From Symsagittifera roscoffensis (lineage: Eukaryota > Xenacoelomorpha > Acoela > Convolutidae), in assembly GCF_963678635.1 (NCBI RefSeq), contig NC_087062.1, positions 39,015,330-39,079,329 of the forward strand: a stretch of 64,000 nt of DNA. Direction: 5' to 3'. Position numbers and translations under genes: made by a program. The notes under the pieces are model-generated. The model did no database searches, was not told where the DNA came from, and saw only the letters and a program-made list of their open reading frames with translations. This document shows, piece by piece, positions 1 to 11,495 of the stretch; position 1 is the stretch's first letter; the number at the start of each line of letters is the position of its first letter.

Positions 1-533
1 TTTGGTGTTATTAAGACGTTATTTTACATTGTGTGCTCGGGATTTCAAAAAAATTCTGAAATATTCAGAGTTTTTATCAGTTTTGTTTGGTCAAAAGCTG
101 TTTCAAGGGCAGTCGGAAGATTCAGAGTTTTGATCTGATATTGACAGGTCTAGTCCTTAGCAGGGCCAAACTTATCTTGGCGCATCCATGGCGGCCTCTG
201 TGTTTAAATAAATTGAAAAGCAGTCGGAGAATTTAGTGCTTCGCCCCGATTCGAGCGGTCTTGTTTGGTTCTGTTATAGTAATTGTTATGCTTCTGTGCT
301 TTAAAATATCTAAATAAAAAGTCTTCACAGGAAACGTGTCTCGGAGTACTTCTGTTTGTTCACGTATTTTGTAAAAACTAGCTTGGTTCTCTCTTTTTCT
401 TCTGAATGTTTTTGATTTTCGAAATTAGAGTTGCCCTAAAAGCAGAAGGAAATCAAAACATCATATAAGAATGCCTTTTTATAAAAGAATTTGTCGATCA
501 TTTCTTCTTTTTTTTTCTTTTCATAAGGTGTTC
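1..533. other. No gene recognised
   Basis: AT-rich non-coding sequence with no convincing reading frame, splice pattern or repeat that I can define. It could be intronic sequence upstream of the calcium-channel exon at 7976 or intergenic DNA. Confidence 0.5.
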
Positions 534-822
534 GGTGATATGTTACAATAGGTGGTAATTTTGAGTATAGTACATGTATTAAATTTGAGAACTATAATGC
601 ATAATATAGTCATTTCATTTTCAATCAGTTGTACTGCTACTAAGATAGTTTTTGTAAATACATTACTCTGCCAAATGAGATGGTAGTCAAAAAAATTCAA
701 ATTTTACACTTTTTTTTCAAAAACTTGGGCGTTTGAAATAAATTAAAACTAATGAGCGAAGTAGAAAAAAAGCGATCCAGCTATTGAAATTGAGAACCTA
801 CCACCTATTGTAATATATCACC
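534..822. mobile_element. MITE-like element with 24-bp terminal inverted repeats
   Basis: The left end 534-557 (GGTGATATGTTACAATAGG..) and the right end 799-822 (..CCTATTGTAATATATCACC) are reverse complements over 24 bp with one mismatch. The 289-bp interior is AT-rich and has no coding capacity. This fits a non-autonomous DNA transposon. I see no clear target-site duplication next to the ends, so the superfamily is not assigned. Confidence 0.55.
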
Positions 823-3789
823 AGGCGGTCGAGTTTTGGCTTCGCATCTGTACGGCTTGTCTTGCAAAAACTTCCTGAATTAACGTACCCTGAACTAACA
901 TATTTTTCTGTTTTAAGTGAATTGAGGTCTTTTTTGATTTTATGTCAAAACCAGATATCTGCTGTTTATTGATTCCCGACACGTAATGAGGCATGACTAA
1001 TGGAGTGTTCAATCTCCTTCTATTCTATGATTCTAATGGAGTTCTCATTAGGGATATGGATCTTAGTTCTAAATTGAATGGCAATTTGAGAAGGTCTCTG
1101 TTCTTTTTGATTAACATGACAAATTAACCATAGAGTACAGATCTGGACATTTCATTTCAGTGGTGTCATTATGACCAACCTGTAATCACCTTTGACTGCA
1201 CCAGTTTTAAATTTAGCCTCAAGGTTTCCTGTTCAAAATAATTCTTGCTTTTCTTTGGCCTAAATTCCTTTTTTTACCTAAACAAAAGAAATTATAATTT
1301 CATATCTGTGTAAATGGTGATCATTTTGCCAAAATTCATTCAACCATTTCCCGAGTTTTGACATAAATTTTGGTGGTCGTGAAATAAGTATATAAAATGG
1401 TAATTTGAATGGCCAGATGATCACAATGTTCCTCAGTCTAATTCTAAGACTGAGTTATATTTGCCACGCTTTCCTTTCATGCTGCAAATCAAATGCAGTT
1501 TAATTCCATTGAATGTGTTTGCAAGAACAAAAATAATTTTTCCCGATGGCTTTTACAGAGTCTTAATCAGAAAATACCAGCTTTGTTTGTATTTAGACAA
1601 CTATCACGGCCTTGTTTTCAACTTGTTTAACCTGTGTTGCCATATAATTTAATGGAATAGTGTAAAAAGGCAGGCAAGCTTACAATAAAGGACTCAACGT
1701 GTTTTGTTTCTTTCTTTATTCCGCGTCAAAAGCCAAATCGACGCCAATGAACGCTCTGAAACTGCACTTAGTTTATTGAAACATGTGCTGAGATAATCTG
1801 TAGTGTGTTTAAAAAGAAGAATGATAAGTGGATCAATCTGAAAAGTATTTCCCCGGTTGCAAGTCGGTGGAGCTAAAACAATCACACTAAACTGCTGCAC
1901 CTATGTGAGCATGACATGATGTTTCCAAGAGCAGAACTTTTGATTTTTCTCTTTTTTTTCTACTTATTGTATTTTTTCTTATTGTAAAATGGTATGTATT
2001 TTTTTCTAGCTTCGCGATAAACGAACAGCCCGGGATTTTTCAATGAATTTGTTGAGAGATTGATGTTTGACCAAATTTAAGACTAGCTTGAAAACGTTAT
2101 TTTTGTCCAATTTTTAATTCAGGCAGCTTTTTTATCCTGGTTTATATAACTAATTAAATCGGAACATCAACTTCTTATGCAAATGAAGAATTTGTTTCTG
2201 AAGTTGTCAGTTTTACCCAAAAATATTTTCCCAAAGCAGGTTTTTTGAATGCGTCCAGCTGATGTGGCCCTCTGTACTTGTGCACAACACTAACTGTAAT
2301 TCATTTTTGGGACAGGCTAGCTGGGACTTTGCTCTCTTTGTCTACTTGGTACACCATACTTGGTTAGATTGAGTGACTACTGGAGATAAAGAGAGTGGTG
2401 GATTGGAATAAAATGAGGCATTGTGAATATAGTTTAAGCAAGGAGTGTGGCTATTGATATCGAGGACTGGAATTATGAGTTGTGCTATTTTATGCCTAGT
2501 CTAGTGCTGGTATAGTGGAAAAGCAAACATCGCAGTTTAAAGGAATGCTGGTGCCATGGCATTATGTATACGTTCTAGTTGGGATACTTTTTTGTAATCT
2601 GTCATAAATATACTTAACGAGCGGGTGTCACTTAGTTTAACATTTCTCCACTCTCAAAAATGTTTCTCAATTAGAAAAAAACTTTCAAAAGTGCCAAGAA
2701 TTGCTAAGAATCTTATAGAAAAGACTCTAAGACTCCCAACGGGAGTATATTTAACTAGGATTTTAAGTTAAATTTTTAAAATATTTGCTTAATGCGCCGT
2801 ATAATTAACGCGACATTTTCTGAAAATTACTATGCTGCAATAACAGCAATGTATGCATTCATTGTTTGTGTTCTGCGCTTGAGTGCCGCGTACCAAAAGC
2901 GCCCCTAATGAAATCAAATGAAATGAAGTGAATTGAAATTGAATTCGATCAAATGGTGCAGTCGAGGCAATACACTTTGTAAAGTTGTAGTGTATTCTTT
3001 GTATTATAATATGCGGTTGCTGGTGATTGTGAAAAAGTTGGAAGTAATATCGATAAGGAAAACTGAAAATAGGAAATCTCTCGCCGCTACAACTACCACT
3101 ATGCAATCTATCGACACTATGTTTATATCACCAATGTGCGCGTGTTTCTGTATATTAACTATGGTATATTTGGTATGGTGTAGCTGAATAAGAAAGAAGG
3201 TTATGTAAAGGGGACTGGGAATAATTCTAGTGGAGTCTAAAAAGTCGTCTGCAATTCAGTCGATTTGCTGTGCTTGAGTATGCAGTGTGAATTATAAATG
3301 AAGCAGTGATTTGGCGACTGGTCATATTTGTCTTTAACAGGTTTATTTCCTACAATACATGCTCTAAAATGTGCGCCTAATTTGCTTCGAGGACTAAAAC
3401 ACGCGTTCTGTAAGGGTAAAAAAAATTCTCGAAAGACTGTGTTTAAAGAACGTGGTGATTTAGTTAATTATCAATCACAATCATGGATCAATCTTCTTAT
3501 ATATTAAATGTAACTCCGAATGCGCTATGGACGCAATGTTTAACCGAACACAATGCTTAGGAATTATTAGGAGACAATGTTTAAAAGGCTATCGAGTATC
3601 GATACAGAAGCATTCAGAGCAACCATCAGAAGAAGATGAACTCGATCCAACTTCAAGGGTAGACATTTCTTGTCTAATTTTTATCCAAAATTTGATTTCA
3701 TTTCTGTCTGGAACTGGGACTGTCAAAAGTTCAGTCTGGAACGAATCACTTAAAAACAGCAACCTCCATGCTAAAAAAGAAACTTTTTT
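823..3789. other. Non-coding stretch, no gene recognised
   Basis: AT-rich sequence with only short frames that lack domain signatures or codon bias. It includes the start of a 148-codon open frame at 3527-3973 (plus strand) whose first half is not repetitive and whose second half runs into the decayed tandem repeat. A GT-containing site follows the acidic segment SEEDELDPTSR near 3660, so an upstream exon cannot be excluded, but no homology is recognised. Confidence 0.4.
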
Positions 3790-5480
3790 GCGAGCCGATT
3801 CGGTCTATGAAATAAATGGAAATATTTCAAAGTTTCATAGCTCGACTAGCTTGCATAGGAAAACTTCAATTTTTCGCAAAACGATTTTTTCTAGTCACAA
3901 ACAACTTAAAAAACTATTTATTCGCAAAACGTTGTGGTCTAAGAAACAACTTCAAATATTCAATTTTTCATAGCTTCAGTTGCCTGCTTAAGAAAAACTT
4001 ATTGCGAACTAATTCGCACTAAAAAACAACGTGACGTATTTCAAAGTTTCATAGTCTGAATAGCTTGCATATGAAAACTTCATTTTTTTGCGAAAAGGGT
4101 TTGGTAGATTAAGAAACATTTTGTATTATTTGGAAGTTCATCGCTCAATTAGCTCGCTTAGAAAAACTAGCTATTCGCAAAACGTTTTGGTCTAAGAAAC
4201 AACTTCAATTATTTAAATTTTTTATAGCTTCAATAGCTTGCTTATGAAAAAATTGAATTTAATGCGGACTGGTTCGCGCTATAGAACAACTTGAAACATT
4301 TCAAAGTTTGTCGCTCCGTCAGTTTGCTTAAAAACACAAGTTTTTCGCAAAACATTTTGGTCTAAAAACAACTTGAAGTTTTTCAAATATTCATAGCTTC
4401 AATAGCTTGCTTTTGTAAAATTTGAAGTTTTCTTGAACTGATTCGCTATATGGAACAACTTGAAATATTTCAAAGTTTCGTCCCTCCATCAGCTTGCTTG
4501 AAAACATAACTTTTTCGCAAAACATTTCGGTCTAAAAACAACTTGAAGTTTTTCAAATATTCATAGCTTCAATAGCTTGCTTTTGTAAAATTTGAAGTTT
4601 TCTTGAACTGATTCGCTATATGGAACAACTTGAAATATTTCAAAGTTTCGTCGCTCCATCAGCTTGCTTGAAAACATAACTTTTTCGCAAAACATTTTGG
4701 TTCAAAGATGACTTGAAATTTTTCAAATTTTCATAGCTTCAATAGCTTGCTGTCGTTAAATTTGAAAATTTCCTGAACTGATTTGCTCTATGGAACAAAT
4801 TAAAATTGTTCATATTGTTCCGCAAAACGATTCGGTCTAAGAAATCATCGCTTGAATGGCTGGAATAGAAACAATTTTAGTCATCCGATTCACGCCATGA
4901 AATAACTTGAAATTTTCAACGTTTCATAGCTTGAATAGCTTGTTTAAACCAACTTTGATTTTTTACGGATTGATTCGCTCTATAAAATTGCTTTGAAATG
5001 TTTTTGAAATTTTCGCATATTAACTTTCATAGAAAAACGGTCTTTCTGCGGACCAGTTTGATCTAGGAAATAAGTTGAATTATTTCAAAGTCTTACGGCT
5101 TGAATGGCTTCAAAAAAATTACCTTTTTCGTCATCCGGTTTGCTTCGTTTTAAATGATCTTAGCTGGAATGGCTTGCTTATAAAAGTTTGAATTTTTGCG
5201 AAATGATTCGGCTTAAGAAATAATTTTAAATGTTCAAATTTCTTCGGTTGAATGACTCCATGAAAAACTCTAAGTTTTTGCTAGTCATATGGGGTCCAAA
5301 AAATAACTTCAACTATTTCAAAGTTTGATAGCTTGCTTAAGAAAACTTGAATTTTTTGTGAACCGTATCGGTCTTAAAATACTTTTAAGAATAACTTCAC
5401 AATTTCTTCGGTTGAAACGCTCGATTTTCAAACCGATTTACGATATTGCTTAACTTGAAGTTGTTCGATGCTTCATTGCT
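3790..5480. repeat. Decayed tandem repeat, ~85/170-bp period
   Basis: Recurring phrases such as TTCGCAAAAC, CATAGCTTCAATAGCTTGC and GAACAACTTGAAATATTTC follow each other in fixed order. The clearest pair has TCTAAAAACAACTTGAAG at 4361 and again at 4531, a 170-bp period with little change. Outward in both directions the copies become progressively more diverged. Each 170-bp unit looks like two related halves of about 85 bp. It is an old simple satellite unrelated to the tRNA-bearing array further right. Confidence 0.7.
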
Positions 5481-5575
5481 TGAATTGCTTGGTCAGAACA
5501 ACAACTAATTTTTTGCGTGTGGATTGATTATTGTAGTCGGGCTTGATAGTTCTTGTTAAGCTTGCCATTGGTAAA

Positions 5576-6646
5576 TGTCAGGGGTTCCGAAAACTGATTG
5601 CAATGCCAAAAATCAAAACGATCCTTGATAAGTTGATATTTCAATAAGAGAAAAAAGTTCTAACTGGTGCGAAGCTAGTAGAAATAAGAATCTTTTGCTC
5701 ATTGAGCTTCAGAAAAAGCTGCTCCTCCAAGTTTGCGTCTGCCGAATATCAATGAAAGTCATTTTGGAGGGTTAGCAGAATCGCTGGACCAAGTGAACAA
5801 TCTTCCCCGAAACCGATGTCAGGGGAGATTGTTCACTCAGTTCAAAAATATACTTTTTAGCCAAACTGATTTGAGCATAGTTAATGCAGGCCTTACAGCT
5901 TGAATTTGCCATTTTTAGGGCTGAGATTCTACACTTGGTCTTTTAAGGGGGGAGATTGTTCACATGGGCCGAATCGCTTAACAATGTACAATGTAAGAGC
6001 AGTAAGTGTGTGCTTAAGTAATTTTCTTCTCTGTCGTCGTCAAGCTCCATGCGCCTCTTTTGATCAGAGCTAACGAGTTGCTTTCATTGCAATTAGTTAA
6101 TATAAGAAAATTTCAATTGATTGAAAATTTTGATTCTGACAATCCAACAAGACTGATCTTATATCAGAGTAAAACCGTGAATGTCCCGTAAGCACTTTAA
6201 GGCCAATTTAAAAGTTTTTTGTTTAAATAGTTCTCGAAAAAATATAAAAAAAAACAGAAAAAATATTTTTGTTTCTTATTTTTATCCTTCCACACGCTAT
6301 GTAAAACACAATGGCGTGTTAAGCGTCTCGTATTGTTTCAATAGGTCTAAATTGCTGCCCTCAATTCAGTTTTGAACGCATTATTTCACCGCTTTGTTAT
6401 TTGATAAGAGCGCAATATATCAAGCAATAATCCCAAATTAACCTAATTCGCAATGTCCAAACCCCCTTAACTTTACGAAAACGATCACAGGTAAAAATTG
6501 TTTTTTGTTGAACTCAAGACAACAATATCTTCAGATGGTATAACAAAGTTACGTCAAAAACGCCAAGTTAAAAAGTCGAAAACTCACCAAAAAACCAAGA
6601 CAAATATTCGCACTTTTGGGCAACTGAAAATTCTGAACCCCTGACA
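5576..6646. mobile_element. Putative ~1.07-kb DNA transposon remnant with CAGGGGTTC-type ends
   Basis: The left end TGTCAGGGGTTCCGAA (5576-5591) and the right end TTCTGAACCCCTGACA (6631-6646) are inverted repeats with one mismatch in 16. CAGGGG-type ends are common in hAT elements, but the 8-bp flanks match only weakly, so family placement is inferred. The interior has no transposase frame. It contains a nested inverted repeat built on GTGAACAATCT..CCCC near 5795-5840, with a third copy near 5950. Confidence 0.4.
5790..5965. repeat. GTGAACAATCT/AGATTGTTCAC inverted and direct repeats
   Basis: GTGAACAATCTTCCCC (about 5795) is followed about 13 bp later by GGGGAGATTGTTCAC, which would form a stem-loop. 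The second arm recurs as GGGGGGAGATTGTTCAC near 5950. The trio lies inside the putative transposon remnant at 5576-6646 and has no known function. Confidence 0.5.
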
Positions 6647-6650
6647 AGCG
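6230..6650 (+). repeat. Dispersed repeat, copy 1
   Basis: Shares ordered phrases with 9150-9600: CACACGC near the start, GCGCAAwATATC, AAACCCCCxTAACTTTACGAAA, CACAGGTxAAA, GACAACAATA and AGTTAAAAAGTCGAAA, with diverged sequence between. This indicates two old copies of one interspersed family about 3 kb apart in the same orientation. Copy 1 overlaps the right part of the inverted-end element at 5576-6646, so the family may be that element. Confidence 0.6.
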
Positions 6651-7975
6651 TTGTCAAATGGAATCATGAACATTTTTTTATATTAACAACCCATTTAACA
6701 AAATCACAGAATCATCATCTCGGCTTTTTTGTCAGTTTGTCCGTCAACTTGTTATTTTGCCAACAAACAGACATAATTTGCATTCTAAATAGTCATTCTA
6801 TCAAAAAAATATAAACTTGGTTGAAAGTTTAGCAGCTGAGATTTTTTCAGTTTTTTCGTTTTGGTTGTAAATCGGCTGAATCAACTCATTTTGTGAGCTT
6901 TGAAGGGCGAAAAAAGTTATCTATGTGTGCGTGGGTTTCAAGGTGGACTCAAAGTTTTTGTGTTTCAAATTGTTTTAACGATCTTATTTTCCGTTTTAAT
7001 GCTAATTCTAGCTGATAGTTGTATATTTTGAAATTTATTTCTTCAAAATGAATTTATTTTGAGACTGCATTTATCAATGGAATTTAGTTTTTTTTGACGT
7101 TTTTGCAAATGATTATTACACTTGAGTGCCTTTGCTCATTTTCTGTTGGCTAGAGTACCACGATAAATTTGCGCTGTATCGCAACTGGTGCGAAGCTCCG
7201 CTTTGCCTCTGCGTTAAAGAAGTCCTCCCAATTGTTATTGTCTTGGCATAATTCAATTGTCGTGGTTATTGTCTTGGCGCCTGTCCCCACATTCCTCAAT
7301 TCTGATTGAAAATTTTGTTCAAAGGATCTCCCTTTGGTACTATTTTGCGACAACCATCTCTGGCTGACCACATGAAATTTATCATTTTTAAAATAGAACT
7401 CACCAGCGGTGCAGAACATTTTATCGAACCGGGTTTCAACAGAGCTCTAATTTTTTTTAATTACAAAAAAAAATTGCTTAACTGTCCCGTCAAAAAATTC
7501 TTGCGCTCGCAATTGGCCAACAAAAAGTGTATATAATTCTTCATCAGGAGTATAACTGAGGTTCTCGGGAAACAGAGCTTGTACGTTTGTTCTTTAGTTC
7601 ATGGATATGTTGTCCTAAATATAAATCCTAATTTTAGAGGAACTTATCACAACTCTTGAATTCGCTTTAGCTGTCGCCGGCGGTTTGATTTTAATAACAT
7701 TGCCCTCCCCTTTTTGTGGGAAAAAGAAGGAAATCTATATTTAGACCACGTTCTATATTCGTTTATGCTTAACCGTTGCGTTAAATCATTATGGGTGAAT
7801 GAGTGTTTGTTTTTAGTTACCGCGCAAGTTTCAATTAATTGTTAACGAGGTTCAAGTGTTTTTGATCGATATATTTTTCAAAGTTAAAAATGGTCTGCTG
7901 AATTTATTTAATTATTATCATAATTTTTTTATCCAGAAATTAGTACCATGAGATGATTTACGGGTTGTGTTTTAG
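6651..7975. other. Probable intron sequence upstream of the calcium-channel exon
   Basis: No coding segment is recognised. The 3' end, TGTGTTTTAG at 7966-7975, is a usable splice acceptor for the exon that follows. Confidence 0.5.
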
Positions 7976-8115
7976 GAAATAGTAGAGTACGTGTTTCTCG
8001 TCATCTTCACAGTGGAGTGTTTCATGAAGATCATAGCCTACGGACTGTTCATGCACCAGGGTGCCTACCTGCGCAACGGATGGAACTTGCTCGATTTCGT
8101 CATCGTCATCATCGG
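7976..8115 (+). CDS. Cav1-type (L-type) voltage-gated calcium channel alpha-1 subunit, domain I S2-S3 exon
   Basis: A 140-bp internal exon. It is preceded by TTTTAG (acceptor) and ends at ATC GG|GTATG (donor), leaving a split glycine codon. The 46 codons begin [20 protein letters not shown] and continue with [20 protein letters not shown] and FVIVIIG. The first part is the S2 membrane helix with its conserved acidic residue. The S2-S3 linker contains the [12 protein letters not shown] signature of calcium-channel domain I, and the last residues start S3. The protein is the pore-forming subunit of a plasma-membrane voltage-gated calcium channel. Cav1 is favoured over Cav2 by the FTVE..KIIAYG context; the conserved intron positions are as expected for a real exon. 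No neighbouring exon is recognised in the window, so the gene is only fragmentarily present. A lone retained exon or pseudogene fragment is possible, although the frame is open and both splice sites look sound. Confidence 0.88.
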
Positions 8116-8911
8116 GTATGCTAACCAACCAATCGCACAGCACCTTATTGGATTGGAAAGCTTCCATTGTCTATTCTTCCTATCACAGTTTTAGGTAGCT
8201 AGTCTCATGACAGGAAGATAGATTTTTTTTCCAGATTTTATATCATAATTTGACTCTTCTACGACCGTTCCTTATCTCGTTTGTTCGATTGGATAAAGTG
8301 AATTCGCTGCTTATTTGTCGTTATTACATTGTGAATTGAGTAAAAACAAATATGTTTATAACATCATTAGGATCTGTTTAACTATTTCTACCCTCCACTC
8401 TCCCTAGGATCTATTTACTATCACCCCAAAGAAGGGTTTCGTTTTTAGGTACCAAATTCACATATGATGAAGCGTTGAATTAGTTTATTATAGGTGTGGC
8501 AATTCATTACTAGGTACCAAAAGGAGGATAGTTAACGAGATCACATCATTAAAAACTTTAAATTTAAGGATCGACTCATTTAACTAACTAATGGTGATCT
8601 ATTTATACGCAGTCGCAAAGAGTTATTCTGACAGGTGTGTTTATTCATGCAAAATGATATAACTAAGGGTAGAGTTAAGCCAATTATTAGTTCTGCAGTA
8701 AAACCTGCAGCCTACTGTTAGAATGAAAAAACTCGTTTACAATGAATCGAGTGATCAATCAGCTCTCAATACAGCTCTCTGAAGAAAATTCTTATTGAGC
8801 AGAGACAAAACAGAGGTTACTCTCACTTGCGCGCTGTGACATTAGATGCCAAGTGAGACGATCGGTCTTTTTTGTTCTCAACAAGTACGACTACAGCAAG
8901 TACGTCTACAA
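8116..8911. other. Probable intron downstream of the exon
   Basis: AT-rich sequence starting with the splice donor GTATGC. No following Cav1 exon (rest of S3, S4 with its arginine ladder) is recognised here or anywhere to the right. Confidence 0.5.
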
Positions 8912-9110
8912 AACATTCAGGGCGGTTTCGCATTTTTTCACCGAAGTTTTAGTGAGAATATTCTATAATAAAACCAAAACGAATTCATTTATATATTATT
9001 ATCTTAGAAACAGAGTTTTTTAAAATGTCTAAATCGCACGAAGTACAGCAGTTGAGTGAATTATAAAAGATTAACAAAACTGCTCGTATCAGGGCGAAGC
9101 CCTGAATGTT
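8912..9110. mobile_element. Short inverted-repeat element (possible MITE)
   Basis: AACATTCAGGGC at 8912-8923 is the exact reverse complement of GCCCTGAATGTT at 9099-9110. The right end also carries a small internal palindrome, GGGCGAAGCCC. No coding capacity and no clear target duplication. Confidence 0.35.
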
Positions 9111-9149
9111 CCGACCGCCTTTTAAGCTTTATGGAGCAGTAATAGCATT

Positions 9150-9600
9150 AAAAAATTCTATGAAAAAAAAACAAAATGAAACTTTTTTTTCTAAAATGTG
9201 AAATTTTTTATGAAAATCATCCCCCCACACGCCATATAAAGTACAAAAGGTTAGATTTGCTCTTTGTAACAAACCAATTATGGCAAATAAGCTTCTTTTA
9301 ACCAATTTGGAACGATTTCCAAGGCTGATTAACTCTCCGCCTACTCGTTAATAGCGCAAAATATATCGCGCGTTAAATTTCCCAAAATGGCAATCTTTAA
9401 ACCCCCGTAACTTTACGAAACATGACCACAGGTGAAATATCTTTTCAAATTTAAGCTCAGGACAACAATACCTTTCGAATGATATAAAAAATTCCGTCAA
9501 AAATGGCTAGTTAAAAAGTCGAAATTTGTCTGAAGAAAAAAAAACCCACCCGAGCACAAATATTCCGTTACTTCCGTATCGAAAGTCGGAACAAAAAGTA
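9150..9600 (+). repeat. Dispersed repeat, copy 2
   Basis: The diverged partner of 6230-6650 in the same orientation, sharing the block from CACACGCCATATAAAG to AGTTAAAAAGTCGAAA. Copy 2 is longer before the shared AAACCCCCGTAACTTTACG block. No coding region. Confidence 0.6.
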
Positions 9601-10702
9601 CCCTGTGAGTCAAAGAGATATCATTGGCTCTTATATTTACAAGCTCAAGGAATTAGCAACATGAAAATAAAAAAACCTCTACGCACCATTAGGAAAAGTT
9701 ACTTGCACCCTTAGGAATATCAAAAATGGCTTTCTAAGATGCTTAAATTCATGTTCCTCAAAAAATTTGTTCTACGGAAAATATGCTGACAAAAAAGACA
9801 CACTATATTCCAAAAACTTCATTTTTTAGAGCAGAAAGTTTCAAGTTTGCGAATTGGTAGAAACAGCCATTAAACCTGCCTTGATTTTAAGGCAAGCTAT
9901 CAAATGATGCAATCATTCTGTTAGACAAGTAGTGTTTCAAAATTGGAAGTTATAGCAATTTTAGCAGCGCAGTTATAGCGGCGCAGAAAAAGGGGCAAAA
10001 CACTGCTTTGGGAGAGCTCGAAAAATCAATTTGGTCGACCTAAAAAAAAAGGTCGTCAAAATTTTCGATTTTTTTTTGAAAATCCGCCCCCCCTCGAGAA
10101 AATCCTAGATCCGCCCCTGCTTCCAAATTTCAGGACTTGGTCCACAGGTCTAGAAGTCTTCGTCTTGATAAACTTATGTATAACAAAAGCTATCCCGCAA
10201 TTCTTCGGATTATGAGATATGCGCTAGGCAACAAAAATGCACTTTTTTTGCTGAGCATAAATTAACACTAACACCGTGTAACACTAACACCGAGATGACT
10301 AACACCGTGTAATCTGTTGGACTTATTGCTATCCTTCTCGGTTGTAACTGCAATTATCCCGGAAAGATTATTGGTCTGGACGGATTTAACACCATAAATA
10401 TTTAGCCTATGTGTTGGCAGATTGGAGTATGTGCACAAAAAGAAGACACTGTGTTAGAAATTCACTATAAACTGAAACATCTGTCATTTCAGAAAAAGCA
10501 AACAAACACTTTTTTAAATAAAAAAACCAAAAGACGGGAAAAATTCGAGTGCCGTTAAAAATTCCAGGGTTTTGGAAAGACTCGAACAGCTATTCATTGT
10601 TACCAGTGATGTCCAGTTAAAAACTACGTTTTTTAAACCATTAACCAATCATATATTTTCAAACCAATTTGTCTTAGCCATTTCCTGCTTTGAACCACTT
10701 AT
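9601..10702. other. Non-coding stretch, no gene recognised
   Basis: Contains a possible transposon end near 10082-10119 (minus-strand reading CAGGGGCGGATCTAGGATTT) and a short cluster of ACTAACACCG repeats at about 10,264-10,310. Otherwise nothing is identified. Confidence 0.4.
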
Positions 10703-10825
10703 AGGATGTTGCCGTTTGAGGTGCTCCGTTACTTTCGCCAGCATGTTGTTTTTCTTGACGCTCCTGAGAAGTTTCTTGCAAATTCCACAAGAATAACACT
10801 GTTGTTCTTCCGTCCAGATAAATAA
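10703..10825 (-). pseudogene. BED-type zinc finger fragment (hAT transposase-like)
   Basis: Minus-strand translation gives LFIWTEEQQCYSCGICKK followed by a basic stretch and TEHLKRQHP. This is the aromatic lead, C-x2-C, and H-x4-H spacing of a BED zinc finger, a DNA-binding module typical of hAT-family transposases and some host genes derived from them. The open frame stops about 17 residues after the finger, with no transposase catalytic region. Upstream, the frame extends into the edge of the tRNA-bearing array, where codons for KSQKAPESRK come from the array unit, so the present frame is a chance fusion. I read it as a relic next to which the array begins. Confidence 0.5.
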
Positions 10826-11282
10826 TTTTTCGACAGCGTCACCTTTCAAAGATGTTTCGCGTCTCATTGTTAACACGCAAGCAGGAAGCAAGCAAGCTGT
10901 TGTAAAGTGTGAACGATTCACACGACATGAAAAGTAGGGTTTTCTAGATTCAGGTGCTTTTTGCGACTTCAATTTCTTTCTAGACAGTCTTTTGTGGGTT
11001 CAAGCTTGGCAACTATGTTTTCAGTTTACTTGAGCTCTGCAAAATTTTCTCATTTAAAAAAAACTTTTTCAACAATCGTTAATCAGGATTTTTTTGACGT
11101 TTCTTGATTCTTTTGAAAAGTTTTTCGATTGATTTTCGGTAAGCTAAAATGTTAAGGATTATTTTTTTCACAGCAATTTTTTTCCCAAAAGAAACTGTTT
11201 TTTCTGTACTTTGAAATCAAATTTTGTTTAATTGTCTCTGGGTTGAGGTTTTGGAAATTTTGTAGTTTTTTCCAGCAGCTAC

Positions 11283-11354
11283 TGTCTAGACCTGGATGCG
11301 AACCTGGGTTAATGCGGCCACAAACCAATGTCCTAACCACTTGACGATCTGAAC
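11283..11354 (-). pseudogene. tRNA-His-like (GTG), degenerate
   Basis: Anticodon GTG and loop TTGTGGC are kept, but the anticodon stem TTGGT/CGCAT, acceptor GTTCAGA/TCTAGAC and T stem CCAGG/CCAGG each contain mismatches; D-stem GTCA. T loop TTCGCAT. Confidence 0.65.
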
Positions 11355-11444
11355 CAATTGTACTGCGAAGCAATCAATGTTTATATTTTTTCAAGACTCA
11401 GGTGTTTTTAGCGACTTATTACTTTTTCTAAAAAATCTTTCAAT

Positions 11445-11495
11445 TAATAATAATCATAATAATAAATATAATAATAATAATCATAATAATAATAA
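11445..11495. repeat. (AAT)n microsatellite
   Basis: An imperfect AAT/CAT trinucleotide run forming the 3' tail of LINE copy A. Confidence 0.85.

Noticed and set aside
2789-3187. Overlapping frames of 84-105 codons on both strands
   Set aside because: Both strands are open over the same stretch and neither shows a known motif.
7150-7536. Overlapping frames of 76-89 codons on both strands
   Set aside because: No recognisable domain, low-complexity composition and no splice context; likely chance frames.
7958-8167. Minus-strand frame opposite the calcium-channel exon (acidic DDDDDE stretch)
   Set aside because: A shadow of the plus-strand exon, which has clear family signature and splice sites.
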